Source of the DNA: Enterocloster bolteae
GTDB taxonomy: Bacteria; Bacillota; Clostridia; Lachnospirales; Lachnospiraceae
Direction of reading: 5' to 3'
Assembly (NCBI RefSeq): GCF_002234575.2
Contig: NZ_CP022464.2
Coordinates: 3,782,001-3,846,000 of the forward strand
Length of the DNA: 64,000 nt
Program-made: the position numbers and the translations under genes
Notes under the pieces: model-generated
The model's database searches: none
The model's input: the letters and a program-made list of their open reading frames with translations, nothing else
What the model was told of the DNA's origin: nothing
In this document: one piece after another, positions 1-8,887 of the stretch
Numbering within the stretch: position 1 is the first letter of the stretch
Layout: every line of letters starts with the position of its first letter

Positions 1-275
1 CCGCCCCGCGCAAATACAGGAATTCCCACCAGTCCAATCAGCAGATAGGTGGACACACTGAGGAAGGCTCTTCTGGAGCCAAGCAAAAGGCCTGCCAGAA
101 GCACAAAGAACCACTGAAGGGTAAAATTCATGGTGTCCGCTCCCACCGGTATGACAATCTTAATAAAGGCCCCCACTGCTGTCAACGCCGTAAACAGCCC
201 GCATACCGTCAGGTCCCTTGCAATTCCGTGCCGCTGCACCATTGTACGGCTTCCTGTGCTGCTTCCCTGTCTCAT
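1..275 (-). CDS. bioY: BioY family biotin transporter S component (3' end outside window)
   Basis: The first 91 codons are present; the gene runs off the left edge. BioY is the substrate-binding membrane component of energy-coupling-factor biotin uptake. The visible part begins MRQGSSTGSRTMVQRHGIAR, followed by a hydrophobic helix and the stretch QWFFVLLAGLLLGSRRAFLS, then YLLIGLVGIPVFARGG, which match the BioY N-terminal half. The ATG at 275 is chosen because AAGGAG lies 8 nt upstream. No ECF ATPase or T component is visible in the window, so the protein may act alone or with a shared module elsewhere. Family assignment is by recognition; confidence is limited only by truncation. Confidence 0.85.
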   Translation of the reverse strand, partial: MRQGSSTGSRTMVQRHGIARDLTVCGLFTALTAVGAFIKIVIPVGADTMNFTLQWFFVLLAGLLLGSRRAFLSVSTYLLIGLVGIPVFARG

Positions 276-320
276 TCACTCCACTCCTTCTGTCTCATCA
301 AAATCTGCCTGCCGGACAAA

Positions 321-911
321 TCACATCATGCCCAGCTCAAATATCTTCCATCGCTCCCGCAGCCCTGCTTCCCTGCCCACCGCAAAATCCCTGGTGAACG
401 CTCCGTCCCCCCACTGAGGGGCCTTCTGCAGGGCCTTGGGAGACCATTTCTGCGAAAAAGAGACCCGTACCACCTTATACTCCTCATATCCGTAGGAGGC
501 CGCCAGCTGGTCGTAACGGGCTTTCTGGTCCTCATATTCCTCCTGGGACAGGGTTTTAAACCCATGGACAATGTACTCCTGTATATAATATCCGTCTTTA
601 AAATCCCGGTCCTCCTGTTCAAAATTCAGGGCTTCCAGCTGATCTTGCGGAAACAGCCTGCTGCACATGTCGAACTGGCCCAGACCCTTATACTTATAAA
701 ACCAGGCAGCTGTCATCTGAGGCATGTCCGCGGGCATGGATTCAAATTTAACATGCCTGGGAAGCAAATCGTCCTGCACCGTATATTCACTTACCAGCTT
801 TTCTCCGCCCTTTGCCTTGTTGGCTGCAGCCACCCCGAACATGATGGCCAGACAAAGCAGTGTCAGACCGCAGATTCTGACGGCCTGGGGCGATATGTTG
901 CGTCTGTTCAT
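321..911 (-). CDS. Hypothetical membrane-anchored or secreted protein
   Basis: A 196-residue protein I do not recognise. It has one N-terminal hydrophobic segment (about residues 12-29, ICGLTLLCLAIMFGVAAA) preceded by Arg residues, so it is either anchored in the membrane or exported. The rest is a charged, Tyr-rich globular domain of about 165 residues. The start at 911 (MNRRN) has AAAGGA about 9 nt upstream; an ATG six codons earlier has its Shine-Dalgarno only 2 nt away and is less likely. It lies between bioY and an epimerase, both on the same strand, with a 24-nt gap to the epimerase, so it may share their transcript. No function is assigned. Confidence 0.6.
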   Translation of the reverse strand: MNRRNISPQAVRICGLTLLCLAIMFGVAAANKAKGGEKLVSEYTVQDDLLPRHVKFESMPADMPQMTAAWFYKYKGLGQFDMCSRLFPQDQLEALNFEQEDRDFKDGYYIQEYIVHGFKTLSQEEYEDQKARYDQLAASYGYEEYKVVRVSFSQKWSPKALQKAPQWGDGAFTRDFAVGREAGLRERWKIFELGMM

Positions 912-935
912 ATTATGCAATCCTTTCATAGCCTT

Positions 936-1820
936 TTAACAGCTGGCCCGGGACATTTCCCTGTGTTCCATACAGCACTTGCGTATTCCCTCGGAAGTAT
1001 TAAAGAACCGTATTCCATAGGATTTTATCTTGTCCGTATCCATGGTCAGATTTCTGGGACAGGAGGCAAACCTCTCATCATTGCGTTTTAATATACCGCC
1101 GGAATCGCTTCCTGCTAATTCCCTGAGGAACAGCCTGGCCGTGTCAAAGGTGTTGTACCGGTTCTCACTTCCAAAGTTATAAACACCTCCGGGAAGCCCC
1201 ATGGCCTCCTCCAGATGGCGCACCACTTCCCACACATAGGTGATTCCCCTGTAATCATGGACAGGAAACTCCACCTCCCGCCTATCCTTTAACGCGTCCG
1301 CCAGCTTCTGCAACAGCCCCTGGCCCGCCGCTCTTCCCCTGGACGGAGCGTCATACATCCAAGTAAGCCTGAGGGCCACTGCATCCGGCAGGTATGTGAG
1401 CATGGCTTCCTCCGCCCGTTTCTTGTCTCTTCCATACACATTTCCCGGCTTTCCCTCGCTGCCCTCACGGTTGGGCTCCATGGAATGGGATGTGTTGTAA
1501 ATCTGGTCGGAACTGGTAAATATCATACGGCTGCCGGCGTTCCTGCATGCCTTGGCCAGGTTGATGGTTCCCCTTACATTGACCTTCTCTGAGAGGACCG
1601 GATTTCTTTCACATGTACCTGTGTTTGAAATTGCCGCACAGTGCAGGACATAATCCGGCCGGATAGCCTTTATAAAGGCGGAAACCGCCACAAAATCCTC
1701 AATATCCAGTTCCCTGTGCGTCACCCCCACTGCCTCATATCCGTCCCTGTTACTATAATATTCACAAATCCGGGAACCGAGAAATCCCCCGGCCCCTGTT
1801 ATCAATAAGCGTCTGTTCAT
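936..1820 (-). CDS. NAD-dependent epimerase/dehydratase, RmlD-like
   Basis: A 294-residue short-chain dehydrogenase of the extended (NAD-sugar epimerase/reductase) type. The Rossmann signature GAGGFLGS is near residue 9, LHCAAISN follows the NAD-binding half, and the catalytic YGRDKK (YxxxK) lies in the middle with TSSDQIY just before. The order and the C-terminal pattern resemble dTDP-4-dehydrorhamnose reductase (RmlD), but no rml genes are nearby, so the substrate is unknown. The start at 1820 (MNRRLLITGAGG) puts the Rossmann motif at the usual distance from the N-terminus; an open reading of 15 more codons upstream lacks a ribosome site. Expected to be cytosolic. Confidence 0.75.
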   Translation of the reverse strand: MNRRLLITGAGGFLGSRICEYYSNRDGYEAVGVTHRELDIEDFVAVSAFIKAIRPDYVLHCAAISNTGTCERNPVLSEKVNVRGTINLAKACRNAGSRMIFTSSDQIYNTSHSMEPNREGSEGKPGNVYGRDKKRAEEAMLTYLPDAVALRLTWMYDAPSRGRAAGQGLLQKLADALKDRREVEFPVHDYRGITYVWEVVRHLEEAMGLPGGVYNFGSENRYNTFDTARLFLRELAGSDSGGILKRNDERFASCPRNLTMDTDKIKSYGIRFFNTSEGIRKCCMEHREMSRASC

Positions 1821-1915
1821 TCTGTTTTTATGCCTTTCTACAGATATGATAACATTATAGCCCACTAATTCTTACAATTCTTTACGGATTTCTTAATATT
1901 TTAACAAGCTCTTCT

Positions 1916-3358
1916 TTAATATATTATATCTTCCAGGGAAATCATCTCATATTCCGTGCTGTATTCCTCTTGTGCAAGACTTCTGTCCCTGTATTCCGCC
2001 TCCCCTGTCTGATTGTCATAGGGATCGTTTCTCAAATGATCCATGGGCGGCTCAAACTCATATCCGAACTCTCTGGCTGCCGGAAGACGGAAGGGATCCA
2101 GATTTCCAAAGTAAAAATCCCACCGCTCTGTCTCCCCCTCCCGGAAGGCCGCTCCTCCAAAGGAACAGTCCGCATAGCGCCAGCCATGGGATGGGGTATA
2201 AAACTGCGCCCAGTCATGGCAGCTGATTTCAAGGGGTGATGTATAGAGTCCTGCCTGCCATCTGGCCGGAATGCCTGCCGCACGGCACAGGGTGATGAAC
2301 AAAAGCGCCTGTACGCCGCAGTCTCCCTTCAGGGATGAGGCCGCATACTGCACAATGTCAGTCAGGGTAAAATAACTCCGCACAAATGAATACATCACAT
2401 GGGTGGTGATATAGTCATATATCCTTCTGGCCTTCTTTAAGGGGTCCTTTTCCTCCCCCACAATGTCAGACGCCAGTTCCCGTATCAGGGGAGTAAACCG
2501 GATATGGGGCGGCTGCTGCGCCAGCCAGGCATCCATGGGCTCTGCAAAACCATTTGCTCCGGTTCTCTCTTTGATGCGTTCCGGGCCGCCGTGTTCCAGG
2601 CTGCCACGGGAGAAGTCCTTGTATGCTTCCCGGTTCTCAAAGGAAAACTCCACCAAATATTTCTGCCCCTTCCTGTGTTTTGTATGGAAGCAGATGGTGC
2701 GCTGAAAGGCATCCGGGCGCGCAATGGTATATTCCTGTGCCTCGGCTTCCCTTTCCCCGATTCTTACGCTGTGGATTTTCACATTCTTTACCTGGGCATA
2801 TTCAATCGGCAGAGGAAGATAGACCTTGATATCTTCGCCGTCCCGCTCCGCTTCCTCCAGAATCCCAAGTGTGCCGCGGATACAAAACCTGCATCCGGCG
2901 CCTCCCCGTTCTTTCATGGACGCAATGGTTCTGTTAAGAAGCGCGAAGTTTTCCGCCTTAGACCGGACCAGTTCCAGGTCCATTGCCCGGTTCTCATATT
3001 CTTTCCTGGTCTTCAAGACATTTTTCAGGAAGCTGCTCCGGAAGCGCACCTCTCCGTCCACGTAAATCCAGTCCGCTGCATCCTCCTCCCACAGGGTTTC
3101 CAGCTCACAGTCCTTAAAATCCCTTACATTGTCCCGCAGTATGCCAAGGGCCTCTGCCCATGTATAGGGGTACTGTCCCGGCATCCGCTTAAGAATCTCC
3201 TTTTCAATCATAAGGCGCTTTCTCAAAGCCTGGGGAATATCCTTTTCCAGCCTGCTGTCAATCCTGCGGACAGCCCTGTCAAACTCCCCTCTCCACTTTA
3301 ACTTTTCTATATCCTCCGGCAGCACAACCGCCAGAGAATCAAAATAACTGTTATCCAT
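1916..3358 (-). CDS. Transglutaminase-like (papain-fold) domain protein
   Basis: A 480-residue cytosolic-looking protein with no signal peptide. The C-terminal half holds a transglutaminase-core catalytic set: Cys in GDCGVQALLF, His in SCHDWAQFY and Asp in YADCSFGG, in the usual order and spacing. Such proteins are usually proteases or peptidoglycan/peptide amidases rather than cross-linkers. The N-terminal ~230 residues are charged and helical (many Glu/Arg), unlike known domains I can name. The start at 3358 (MDNSYF) follows AAGGGGAG by 6 nt; the ATG six codons upstream overlaps that ribosome site and is rejected. It stands alone between the epimerase and dnaJ. Substrate unknown. Confidence 0.7.
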   Translation of the reverse strand: MDNSYFDSLAVVLPEDIEKLKWRGEFDRAVRRIDSRLEKDIPQALRKRLMIEKEILKRMPGQYPYTWAEALGILRDNVRDFKDCELETLWEEDAADWIYVDGEVRFRSSFLKNVLKTRKEYENRAMDLELVRSKAENFALLNRTIASMKERGGAGCRFCIRGTLGILEEAERDGEDIKVYLPLPIEYAQVKNVKIHSVRIGEREAEAQEYTIARPDAFQRTICFHTKHRKGQKYLVEFSFENREAYKDFSRGSLEHGGPERIKERTGANGFAEPMDAWLAQQPPHIRFTPLIRELASDIVGEEKDPLKKARRIYDYITTHVMYSFVRSYFTLTDIVQYAASSLKGDCGVQALLFITLCRAAGIPARWQAGLYTSPLEISCHDWAQFYTPSHGWRYADCSFGGAAFREGETERWDFYFGNLDPFRLPAAREFGYEFEPPMDHLRNDPYDNQTGEAEYRDRSLAQEEYSTEYEMISLEDIIY

Positions 3359-3490
3359 CTGAATCTCCCCTTCCATTTTCCCTGCTGTGGCTTTTCCCTG
3401 TTACGGCCTCTTTCCCCGCCATAGCCTTTCTCTATCATACCCTTTTTTTGCCCATTGTACAATACCATTGCACCATACCGGGAATGGACG

Positions 3491-3532
3491 CAAAAAGCCC
3501 GGACAGGCTCTCTGTGCCGTCTGTCCGGGCTT
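3491..3532 (-). terminator. Rho-independent terminator of the hrcA-grpE-dnaK-dnaJ operon
   Basis: On the minus strand a 12-bp GC-rich stem (3521-3532 pairing with 3495-3506; AAGCCCGGACAG and its complement) is followed by a U-rich tail. It sits 14 nt after the dnaJ stop. Confidence 0.85.
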
Positions 3533-3545
3533 ATGCTTTTCCGTT

Positions 3546-4697
3546 CTATTTGAATATGCCCTTCTTCTTAGGCTTCTCTTCCTCCGGTGATGCGACGCCG
3601 TTCATCGCATCGTCAAACCGCCTTAAGGCATCTTTCTGCGCCTGGTTCATACGCTCCGGCACCTGAACCACCAAAGTAACATAGTGGTCGCCCCTGACAC
3701 TGCGGCTGCGCAGCGAGGGAACACCTTTTCCCTTTAAGCGTACCTTGGTATCTGTCTGGGTGCCCGGCCTTACATCGTACTCTACTTCGCCGTCCACTGT
3801 CTTTATGCGGATAGGGCCTCCCAGGGCTGCCCGGGCAAAGGATATGGGCACCGTGGAATAAATACTGGTATCCTGGCGCTTGAATATGGGATGCTGGGAA
3901 ACAACTGCCTCCACCAGCAAATCACCGCGCTCACCGCCGCCAGTGCCGGGCTCGCCGCCCCCTGCCAGACGCACGCACTGGCCGTTGTCAATGCCTGCCG
4001 GAATGGATACCTTGAATTTCTTGCGCACTGTTTTATAACCTGTACCATAACAGTCAGGACACTTTTCCTTGATAACCTGTCCGGTACCATTACAGTCAGG
4101 ACATGTCTGCACATTCTGTACAGTACCGAAAAAGGACTGCTGGGTGTACATGATTTTACCCTTTCCATTACACTTGGAACAGGTCTGAGGGGAAGTGCCT
4201 GCCTTAGCGCCTGTGCCGTGACAGCTGGCACAGGTTTCTTTAAAGTTAATCTCGATCTCTTTATCACAGCCAAATACAGCTTCCTCAAATGTAATCCTAA
4301 CAGAAGTCTTTATGTTGGCGCCCCGTGATGGTCCGCTTCTGGCCCTCCCGGACCTGCCGCCGCCAAAAATATCACCAAAAATATCACCGAAGATATCGCC
4401 CATATCCCCGCCAAAATCAAAGCCGCCGAAGCCGCCACCAAAGCCGCCTGCCCCTGCGCCTCCCTGTTCAAATGCAGCATGGCCGAACTGGTCGTACTGC
4501 TGACGTTTCTGAGGGTCGCTTAACACGCTGTATGCCTCGGAAGCTTCTTTAAACTTGGCCTCTGCCTCTTTATCGCCTGGGTTGGCATCGGGGTGGTATT
4601 TCTTGGCAAGTTTCCTGTATGCTTTTTTCAATGCATCCTCATCTGCATCTTTGGGAACGCCCAGAACTTCATAGTAATCTCTCTTACTCTCTGCCAT
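3546..4697 (-). CDS. dnaJ: Chaperone DnaJ
   Basis: A 383-residue type I Hsp40 that delivers unfolded clients to DnaK and stimulates its ATPase. The J domain covers residues 1-70 with the HPD tripeptide at 35-37. A Gly/Phe-rich linker follows, including repeated GDIFGDIFGDIF. Four zinc-finger repeats (CASCHGTG, CSKCNGKG, CPDCNGTG, CPDCYGTG) and the C-terminal substrate domains complete the full-length form. The start has GAGG 8 nt upstream. It is the last gene of the heat-shock operon, 168 nt after dnaK, with a hairpin in the gap. A clear family member. Confidence 0.97.
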   Translation of the reverse strand: MAESKRDYYEVLGVPKDADEDALKKAYRKLAKKYHPDANPGDKEAEAKFKEASEAYSVLSDPQKRQQYDQFGHAAFEQGGAGAGGFGGGFGGFDFGGDMGDIFGDIFGDIFGGGRSGRARSGPSRGANIKTSVRITFEEAVFGCDKEIEINFKETCASCHGTGAKAGTSPQTCSKCNGKGKIMYTQQSFFGTVQNVQTCPDCNGTGQVIKEKCPDCYGTGYKTVRKKFKVSIPAGIDNGQCVRLAGGGEPGTGGGERGDLLVEAVVSQHPIFKRQDTSIYSTVPISFARAALGGPIRIKTVDGEVEYDVRPGTQTDTKVRLKGKGVPSLRSRSVRGDHYVTLVVQVPERMNQAQKDALRRFDDAMNGVASPEEEKPKKKGIFK

Positions 4698-4777
4698 GTT
4701 GTTTACCTCTTAATCTATCTGAACGCCGCAAAACTGGCCCTGACAGGCAGTTTCAAAAGCACTCTTTATCAGCCACA

Positions 4778-4816
4778 AAGGGGGTAGTGGCCGGTTTCCC
4801 GGCTCCTAAGCCCCCT
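4778..4816 (-). terminator. Hairpin between dnaK and dnaJ, possible attenuator or processing site
   Basis: In the dnaK-dnaJ gap an outer GGGGG/CCCCC pairing (4780-4784 with 4811-4815) encloses a tight GCCGG/CCGGC hairpin (4790-4794 with 4799-4803). Only three U residues follow on the minus strand, so full termination is doubtful. Partial termination or RNA end protection could lower dnaJ relative to dnaK; this is inference. Confidence 0.4.
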
Positions 4817-4865
4817 GTTTGTTTTATCCGGATTTATTTCCTGGATTTATTTTACTTCCCTGAAT

Positions 4866-6728
4866 TTATACTTCCTTGAAATCTGCGTCCACAACGTCAT
4901 CGCCGCCTGCTGCGTTTCCGGCGCCGCCCATGTCAGGACCTGCCTGGCCTGCTGCACCGGAGGCCTGAGCCTGCTCATAAACCTTTGCAAACAGCTTCTG
5001 AGCGCTGTTCATCAGCTTCTCTCTGCCGGCCTTGATGTCCTCTACCTGTGCGTCTGTCATCTCCTCAACCGGAGCGCGGTTGATGGCTTCCTTCAGTGAA
5101 TTAAGGTCAGCTTCCACTTCTGCCTTGTCGCCGGGAGCAATCTTATCCCCAACCTCTTCCAGGGCCTTCTCGGTCTGGAATACCATGGAGTCCGCATCGT
5201 TCCTTGCGTCAATGGCTTCCTTGCGCTTCTTGTCCTGTGCCTCGTACTCAGCTGCTTCTTTCACTGCCTTATCAATATCATCGTCTGACATATTGGAACC
5301 GGAGGTAATGGTGATGTGCTGCTCCTTACCTGTTCCCAGATCCTTTGCGGATACGTTTACAATACCGTTGGCATCAATGTCAAAGGTAACCTCAATCTGC
5401 GGAATTCCTCTTCTTGCAGGCGGAATTCCATCCAGGCGGAACTGTCCCAGTGTCTTGTTATCCCTTGCAAACTGGCGCTCGCCCTGTACCACATGGATAT
5501 CCACGGCTGTCTGGTTGTCGGCAGCGGTTGAGAATATCTGGCTCTTCTTGGTAGGAATGGTGGTATTCCTCTCAATCAGTCTGGTAGCCACGCCGCCCAT
5601 GGTCTCGATGGACAGGGAGAGAGGCGTTACATCCAGAAGAAGGATGTCTCCTGCACCTGCATCGCCGGCCAGCTTGCCGCCCTGAATGGCAGCGCCGATG
5701 GCCACGCACTCATCCGGGTTCAGGGTCTTGCTGGGTTCCTTGCCTGTCAGCTGTTTAACCTTTTCCTGTGCAGCTATCATACGTGTGGAACCGCCTACCA
5801 ACAGCACCTTGCCTAACTCAGAAGCAGTGATGCCTGCATCCTTAAGCGCATTCTGTACCGGGATAGCAGTGCGCTCTACCAGGTCGTGGGTCAGTTCGTC
5901 AAACTTAGCCCTGGTCAGGTTCATATCCAGATGCTTTGGTCCCTCGGCAGTTGCAGTGATAAAGGGAAGATTGATATTGGTTGTGGTAGCTGTGGACAGC
6001 TCCTTCTTTGCCTTCTCAGCTGCTTCCTTCAGTCTCTGGAGAGCCATCTTGTCATTGGACAGATCCACGCCCTCAGCTTTCTTGAACTCGGAAATCATCC
6101 AGTTTGTAATTGCGTTGTCAAAGTCATCGCCGCCCAGACGGGTATCGCCGTTGGTAGACAGAACCTCAATTACGCCGTCGCCGATTTCGATAATGGAAAC
6201 ATCAAAGGTACCGCCGCCTAAGTCGTATACCATGATCTTCTGTTCTTTTTCATTGTCAAGTCCGTAAGCCAGGGCTGCTGCCGTAGGCTCGTTGATGATA
6301 CGCTTTACATCCAGGCCAGCAATCTTGCCTGCATCCTTGGTAGCCTGGCGCTGGGCATCATTAAAATATGCCGGAACCGTGATAACTGCCTCTGTCACAG
6401 TCTCACCCAGATAGCTCTCTGCGTCAGCTTTCAGCTTCTGCAGAATCATGGCGGAAATCTCCTGTGGAGTGTACTTCTTTCCGTCGATGTCTACCCTGTA
6501 GTCCGTGCCCATGTGGCGCTTGATGGAAGAGATGGTCTTATCTGCGTTGGTAACTGCCTGACGCTTTGCAGGCTCGCCAATCAGCCTCTCTCCTGTCTTT
6601 GTGAATGCCACAACGGACGGTGTTGTCCTTACGCCTTCCGCGTTGGCAATAACAGTTGGTTTTCCGCCTTCCATAACAGCCACACAGCTGTTTGTCGTAC
6701 CTAAGTCAATACCTATAATCTTGCTCAT
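4866..6728 (-). CDS. dnaK: Molecular chaperone DnaK (Hsp70)
   Basis: A 620-residue Hsp70 of normal length. The ATPase domain begins IIGIDLGTTNSCVAVMEGG (phosphate 1 motif), with VYDLGGGTFDVSIIE (phosphate 2) and VLLVGGSTRMIAAQ (adenosine motif). The substrate-binding domain contains DVTPLSLSIETMGG and the expected beta-sandwich, then a helical lid and a flexible Gly/Ala-rich tail ending DVVDADFKEV. AGGAGG lies 8 nt before the ATG. It lies 49 nt downstream of grpE and works with GrpE and DnaJ in ATP-driven folding. Under HrcA/CIRCE control by position. Confidence 0.98.
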   Translation of the reverse strand: MSKIIGIDLGTTNSCVAVMEGGKPTVIANAEGVRTTPSVVAFTKTGERLIGEPAKRQAVTNADKTISSIKRHMGTDYRVDIDGKKYTPQEISAMILQKLKADAESYLGETVTEAVITVPAYFNDAQRQATKDAGKIAGLDVKRIINEPTAAALAYGLDNEKEQKIMVYDLGGGTFDVSIIEIGDGVIEVLSTNGDTRLGGDDFDNAITNWMISEFKKAEGVDLSNDKMALQRLKEAAEKAKKELSTATTTNINLPFITATAEGPKHLDMNLTRAKFDELTHDLVERTAIPVQNALKDAGITASELGKVLLVGGSTRMIAAQEKVKQLTGKEPSKTLNPDECVAIGAAIQGGKLAGDAGAGDILLLDVTPLSLSIETMGGVATRLIERNTTIPTKKSQIFSTAADNQTAVDIHVVQGERQFARDNKTLGQFRLDGIPPARRGIPQIEVTFDIDANGIVNVSAKDLGTGKEQHITITSGSNMSDDDIDKAVKEAAEYEAQDKKRKEAIDARNDADSMVFQTEKALEEVGDKIAPGDKAEVEADLNSLKEAINRAPVEEMTDAQVEDIKAGREKLMNSAQKLFAKVYEQAQASGAAGQAGPDMGGAGNAAGGDDVVDADFKEV

Positions 6729-6777
6729 AGTCTTTTCCTCCTGATTATTTTATGAGAATTTAAGTAAATATCCAATG

Positions 6778-7452
6778 TCAATTTGCCACTTTTACCATAC
6801 TGTGTCTGACCACGCTGTCTCTGTACATATAACCCTTCTGCAATTCCTCCGCCACTATGTTCTCTCCCAGGCTTTCATCATCCACATGCATCACTGCGTT
6901 GTGGTAGTTGGGGTCAAACTCCTGGCCTACTGCTTCAATGGCTTTCACGCCGGCTTCCTCCAGTGTTTTCCGGAACTGCTTATATATCTTCTCCATACCC
7001 TCTGCAAGGGGTGTTCCCTTTGCATCCTCAGGCACGGTTGCCAGGCCTCTCTCAAAGTTATCAATGACGGGAAGGATTCTCTCTATGATGTCCTTGGCTC
7101 CCATCTCATACATGGCGGACTTTTCCTTGTCTGTCCGCTTGCGGAAATTCTCAAATTCCGCCATCTGACGTTTCACCCGGTCGGTGAGATCTTCTATCTT
7201 TTCATCCCTGGGGTCTTTCTTCTTCTTAAAAAATCCCTTTTTTTCTTCCTTTTCAGCGGCAGGCGCCTGCTCTGTATCTTCCTCTGCGCCTTCCGGCACA
7301 TCTTCTGCCGTCTCTCCGGTCTCAGCGGCAGCCTCTGTATTCCCTGCCTCCCCGGATCCGGCCTCAGAAGTCTGTTCTGTTCCCGCTTCCTGCTCTGTAT
7401 TCAGGGCCTCGTCTTCCTTTTTTAACGCTTCGTCTTTCATATCTTCACTCAC
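6778..7452 (-). CDS. grpE: Nucleotide exchange factor GrpE
   Basis: A 224-residue GrpE that releases ADP from DnaK. The N-terminal ~85 residues are very acidic, Ala/Glu-rich and disordered, including a basic patch KKGFFKKKKDPRDEK. The conserved coiled coil follows (RQMAEFENFRKRTDKEKSAM), then the beta-domain ending in GYMYRDSVVRHSMVKVAN, the classic GrpE C-terminus. Translation starts at a GTG (7452): AAAGGTG, which overlaps the hrcA stop codon, is 7 nt upstream, which points to translational coupling with hrcA. The acidic N-terminal extension is longer than in many GrpE proteins. Confidence 0.95.
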   Translation of the reverse strand: MSEDMKDEALKKEDEALNTEQEAGTEQTSEAGSGEAGNTEAAAETGETAEDVPEGAEEDTEQAPAAEKEEKKGFFKKKKDPRDEKIEDLTDRVKRQMAEFENFRKRTDKEKSAMYEMGAKDIIERILPVIDNFERGLATVPEDAKGTPLAEGMEKIYKQFRKTLEEAGVKAIEAVGQEFDPNYHNAVMHVDDESLGENIVAEELQKGYMYRDSVVRHSMVKVAN

Positions 7453-7458
7453 AGCTTA

Positions 7459-8511
7459 TCACCTTTCATCTTTTTTAAATGCTGTATCCAGCTGATTCAT
7501 CAGATTGCGCAGAGTCCCAAGAACCTTTTCATAATCCATTCGCTTGGGCCCTATAATACCGATGGTTCCCCGAAGGCCTCCTCCCAAATCATAATTGGCA
7601 GTGACCACACTGCAGTCCTTCATGGACTGCACCGGGCTCTCATCACCGATATAAACCTGAATGCCTGCTTCTTCCTCTGTACCGGAATTGACTTCCGCCA
7701 CAAATTCCTGCAGCACTTCTTTATGTTCCAGTGTATCAATGAGCCGGCTGGCCTTGTCGCCGTCCGAAAGCTCAGGGTACTTGAAAATGTTGGTAGCTCC
7801 GCTGGTATAAATCTGCAGGTCCTCTTCCCCTGCCTTGATGGCCTCCGCCACCTCGTTAAGTACCAGATCCACCACCTGGCTGTGGATGCCTGCATCGCCC
7901 TTTAGCTTGCTGATAACATCCAGATTGATATCCTCTATGGTCAGCCCGTTCAGGCTGCTGTTAAGCAGGATGTTCAGGTTAAGGAGCTCCTCGTCGCTGA
8001 GATTATCCTCAATATCAATCATGGTGTTCTTAATGATATTGCCTTCCACCACCACAACCACCAGAAGCTTATGCTTCTCCATCTTGGAAAGCTGGATGAA
8101 CTTAAGCTTTGTCTTGTGATAACTGGGGCCGCTGATCATGGTCGCATAGTTGGTATTAGCTGCCAGCACCTGAGCCATCTTCTTTAGGACCAGTTCCAGC
8201 TTATCAACCTTTTGGACCATCATCTCCTTGAACTCGGTTACCTCGCTCTCCTTATCCAGCATAATCTGGTCCACGTAGAACCGGTACCCTTTGTCGGAAG
8301 GAATACGTCCCGCTGAGGTATGGGGCTGAACGATATACCCCATCTCTTCCAGGTCTGACATCTCATTTCGGATGGTGGCAGAGCTGAGCTTAAGGTCTGA
8401 ATACTTGGAAATGGTCCTGGAGCCCACCGGCTCTCCGGTTTCCAGGTATGTCTTGATGATGGCCTTTAATATAGTCACCTTCCTGTCGTCCAGGAGTGCA
8501 TCCAATGGCAT
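7459..8511 (-). CDS. hrcA: Heat-inducible transcription repressor HrcA
   Basis: A 350-residue CIRCE-binding repressor, first gene of the operon it controls. The winged-helix domain covers about residues 1-75 (TYLETGEPVGSRTISKYSDL, SSATIRNEMSDLEEMGYI), and the GAF-like domain follows, ending in a characteristic GIIGPKRMDYEKVLGTLRNL. The start at 8511 (MPLDALLDD) has GGAAGGTGA 4 nt upstream. A TTG further upstream at 8547 would lie inside the CIRCE element and is rejected. HrcA activity normally depends on GroEL folding it; no groESL is in the window. Confidence 0.97.
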   Translation of the reverse strand: MPLDALLDDRKVTILKAIIKTYLETGEPVGSRTISKYSDLKLSSATIRNEMSDLEEMGYIVQPHTSAGRIPSDKGYRFYVDQIMLDKESEVTEFKEMMVQKVDKLELVLKKMAQVLAANTNYATMISGPSYHKTKLKFIQLSKMEKHKLLVVVVVEGNIIKNTMIDIEDNLSDEELLNLNILLNSSLNGLTIEDINLDVISKLKGDAGIHSQVVDLVLNEVAEAIKAGEEDLQIYTSGATNIFKYPELSDGDKASRLIDTLEHKEVLQEFVAEVNSGTEEEAGIQVYIGDESPVQSMKDCSVVTANYDLGGGLRGTIGIIGPKRMDYEKVLGTLRNLMNQLDTAFKKDER

Positions 8512-8536
8512 CTGCTCACCTTCCTTTCTTTTATTA

Positions 8537-8563
8537 TTAGCACTCAACGTTCGGGAGTGCTAA
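8537..8563 (-). promoter_or_regulatory. CIRCE operator (HrcA binding site)
   Basis: A perfect CIRCE inverted repeat: TTAGCACTC, 9-nt spacer, GAGTGCTAA. It lies just downstream of the sigma-A promoter and 25 nt before the hrcA start, the standard position for HrcA repression. Confidence 0.98.
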
Positions 8564-8577
8564 CATCTACATTCCAT

Positions 8578-8606
8578 AATATATTCCTTCTGGAGTCATT
8601 TGTCAA
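8578..8606 (-). promoter_or_regulatory. Sigma-A promoter of hrcA operon
   Basis: On the minus strand TTGACA (8601-8606), a 17-nt spacer and TATATT (8578-8583), immediately upstream of CIRCE. Confidence 0.9.
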
Positions 8607-8796
8607 GAGATAAATCCAAATTCTTTTCATATTATTTAAGGCCTCCCGTTTCCTGCCGGCACATCATGTGCCATTTCCCTCTCAGTATCAACTAAATATT
8701 GGAATTCATCCTCCACTTTTTACATAAACACTCCAAATTCAAGGCTTTTTCTCTCCACTTTTTATACTCTTGTAACACTTGCTTAATTATTTTAAC

Positions 8797-8824
8797 TTGA
8801 CAAGTAACATTTTTGTAATATAAT
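8797..8824 (+). promoter_or_regulatory. Consensus sigma-A promoter of first 3D-domain gene
   Basis: TTGACA (8797-8802), 16-nt spacer, TATAAT (8819-8824), 64 nt before the start codon. The sequence from 8611 to 8796 between this promoter and the hrcA promoter is AT-rich and shows no gene. Confidence 0.88.
8803..8819 (+). promoter_or_regulatory. WalR/YycF-like box overlapping the spacer and -10
   Basis: AGTAAC-ATTTT-TGTAAT matches the Firmicute WalR consensus TGTWAH-N5-TGTWAH at 11 of 12 positions. It fills the promoter spacer and touches the -10. Assignment is by motif only; no walRK genes are in the window. A weaker half-matching copy is at 8771-8787. Confidence 0.5.
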
Positions 8825-8887
8825 GAAGGTACAACTTTATAAGCCATATAAAACCATAACAATATGATAAGATTGCGAGGTCGTTGT

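Noticed and set aside
228..1091. A 287-codon plus-strand open frame
   Set aside because: It overlaps three minus-strand genes and lacks a ribosome site.
8512..8547. Upstream TTG start for hrcA
   Set aside because: It lies inside CIRCE; a better ATG with a strong ribosome site is at 8511.
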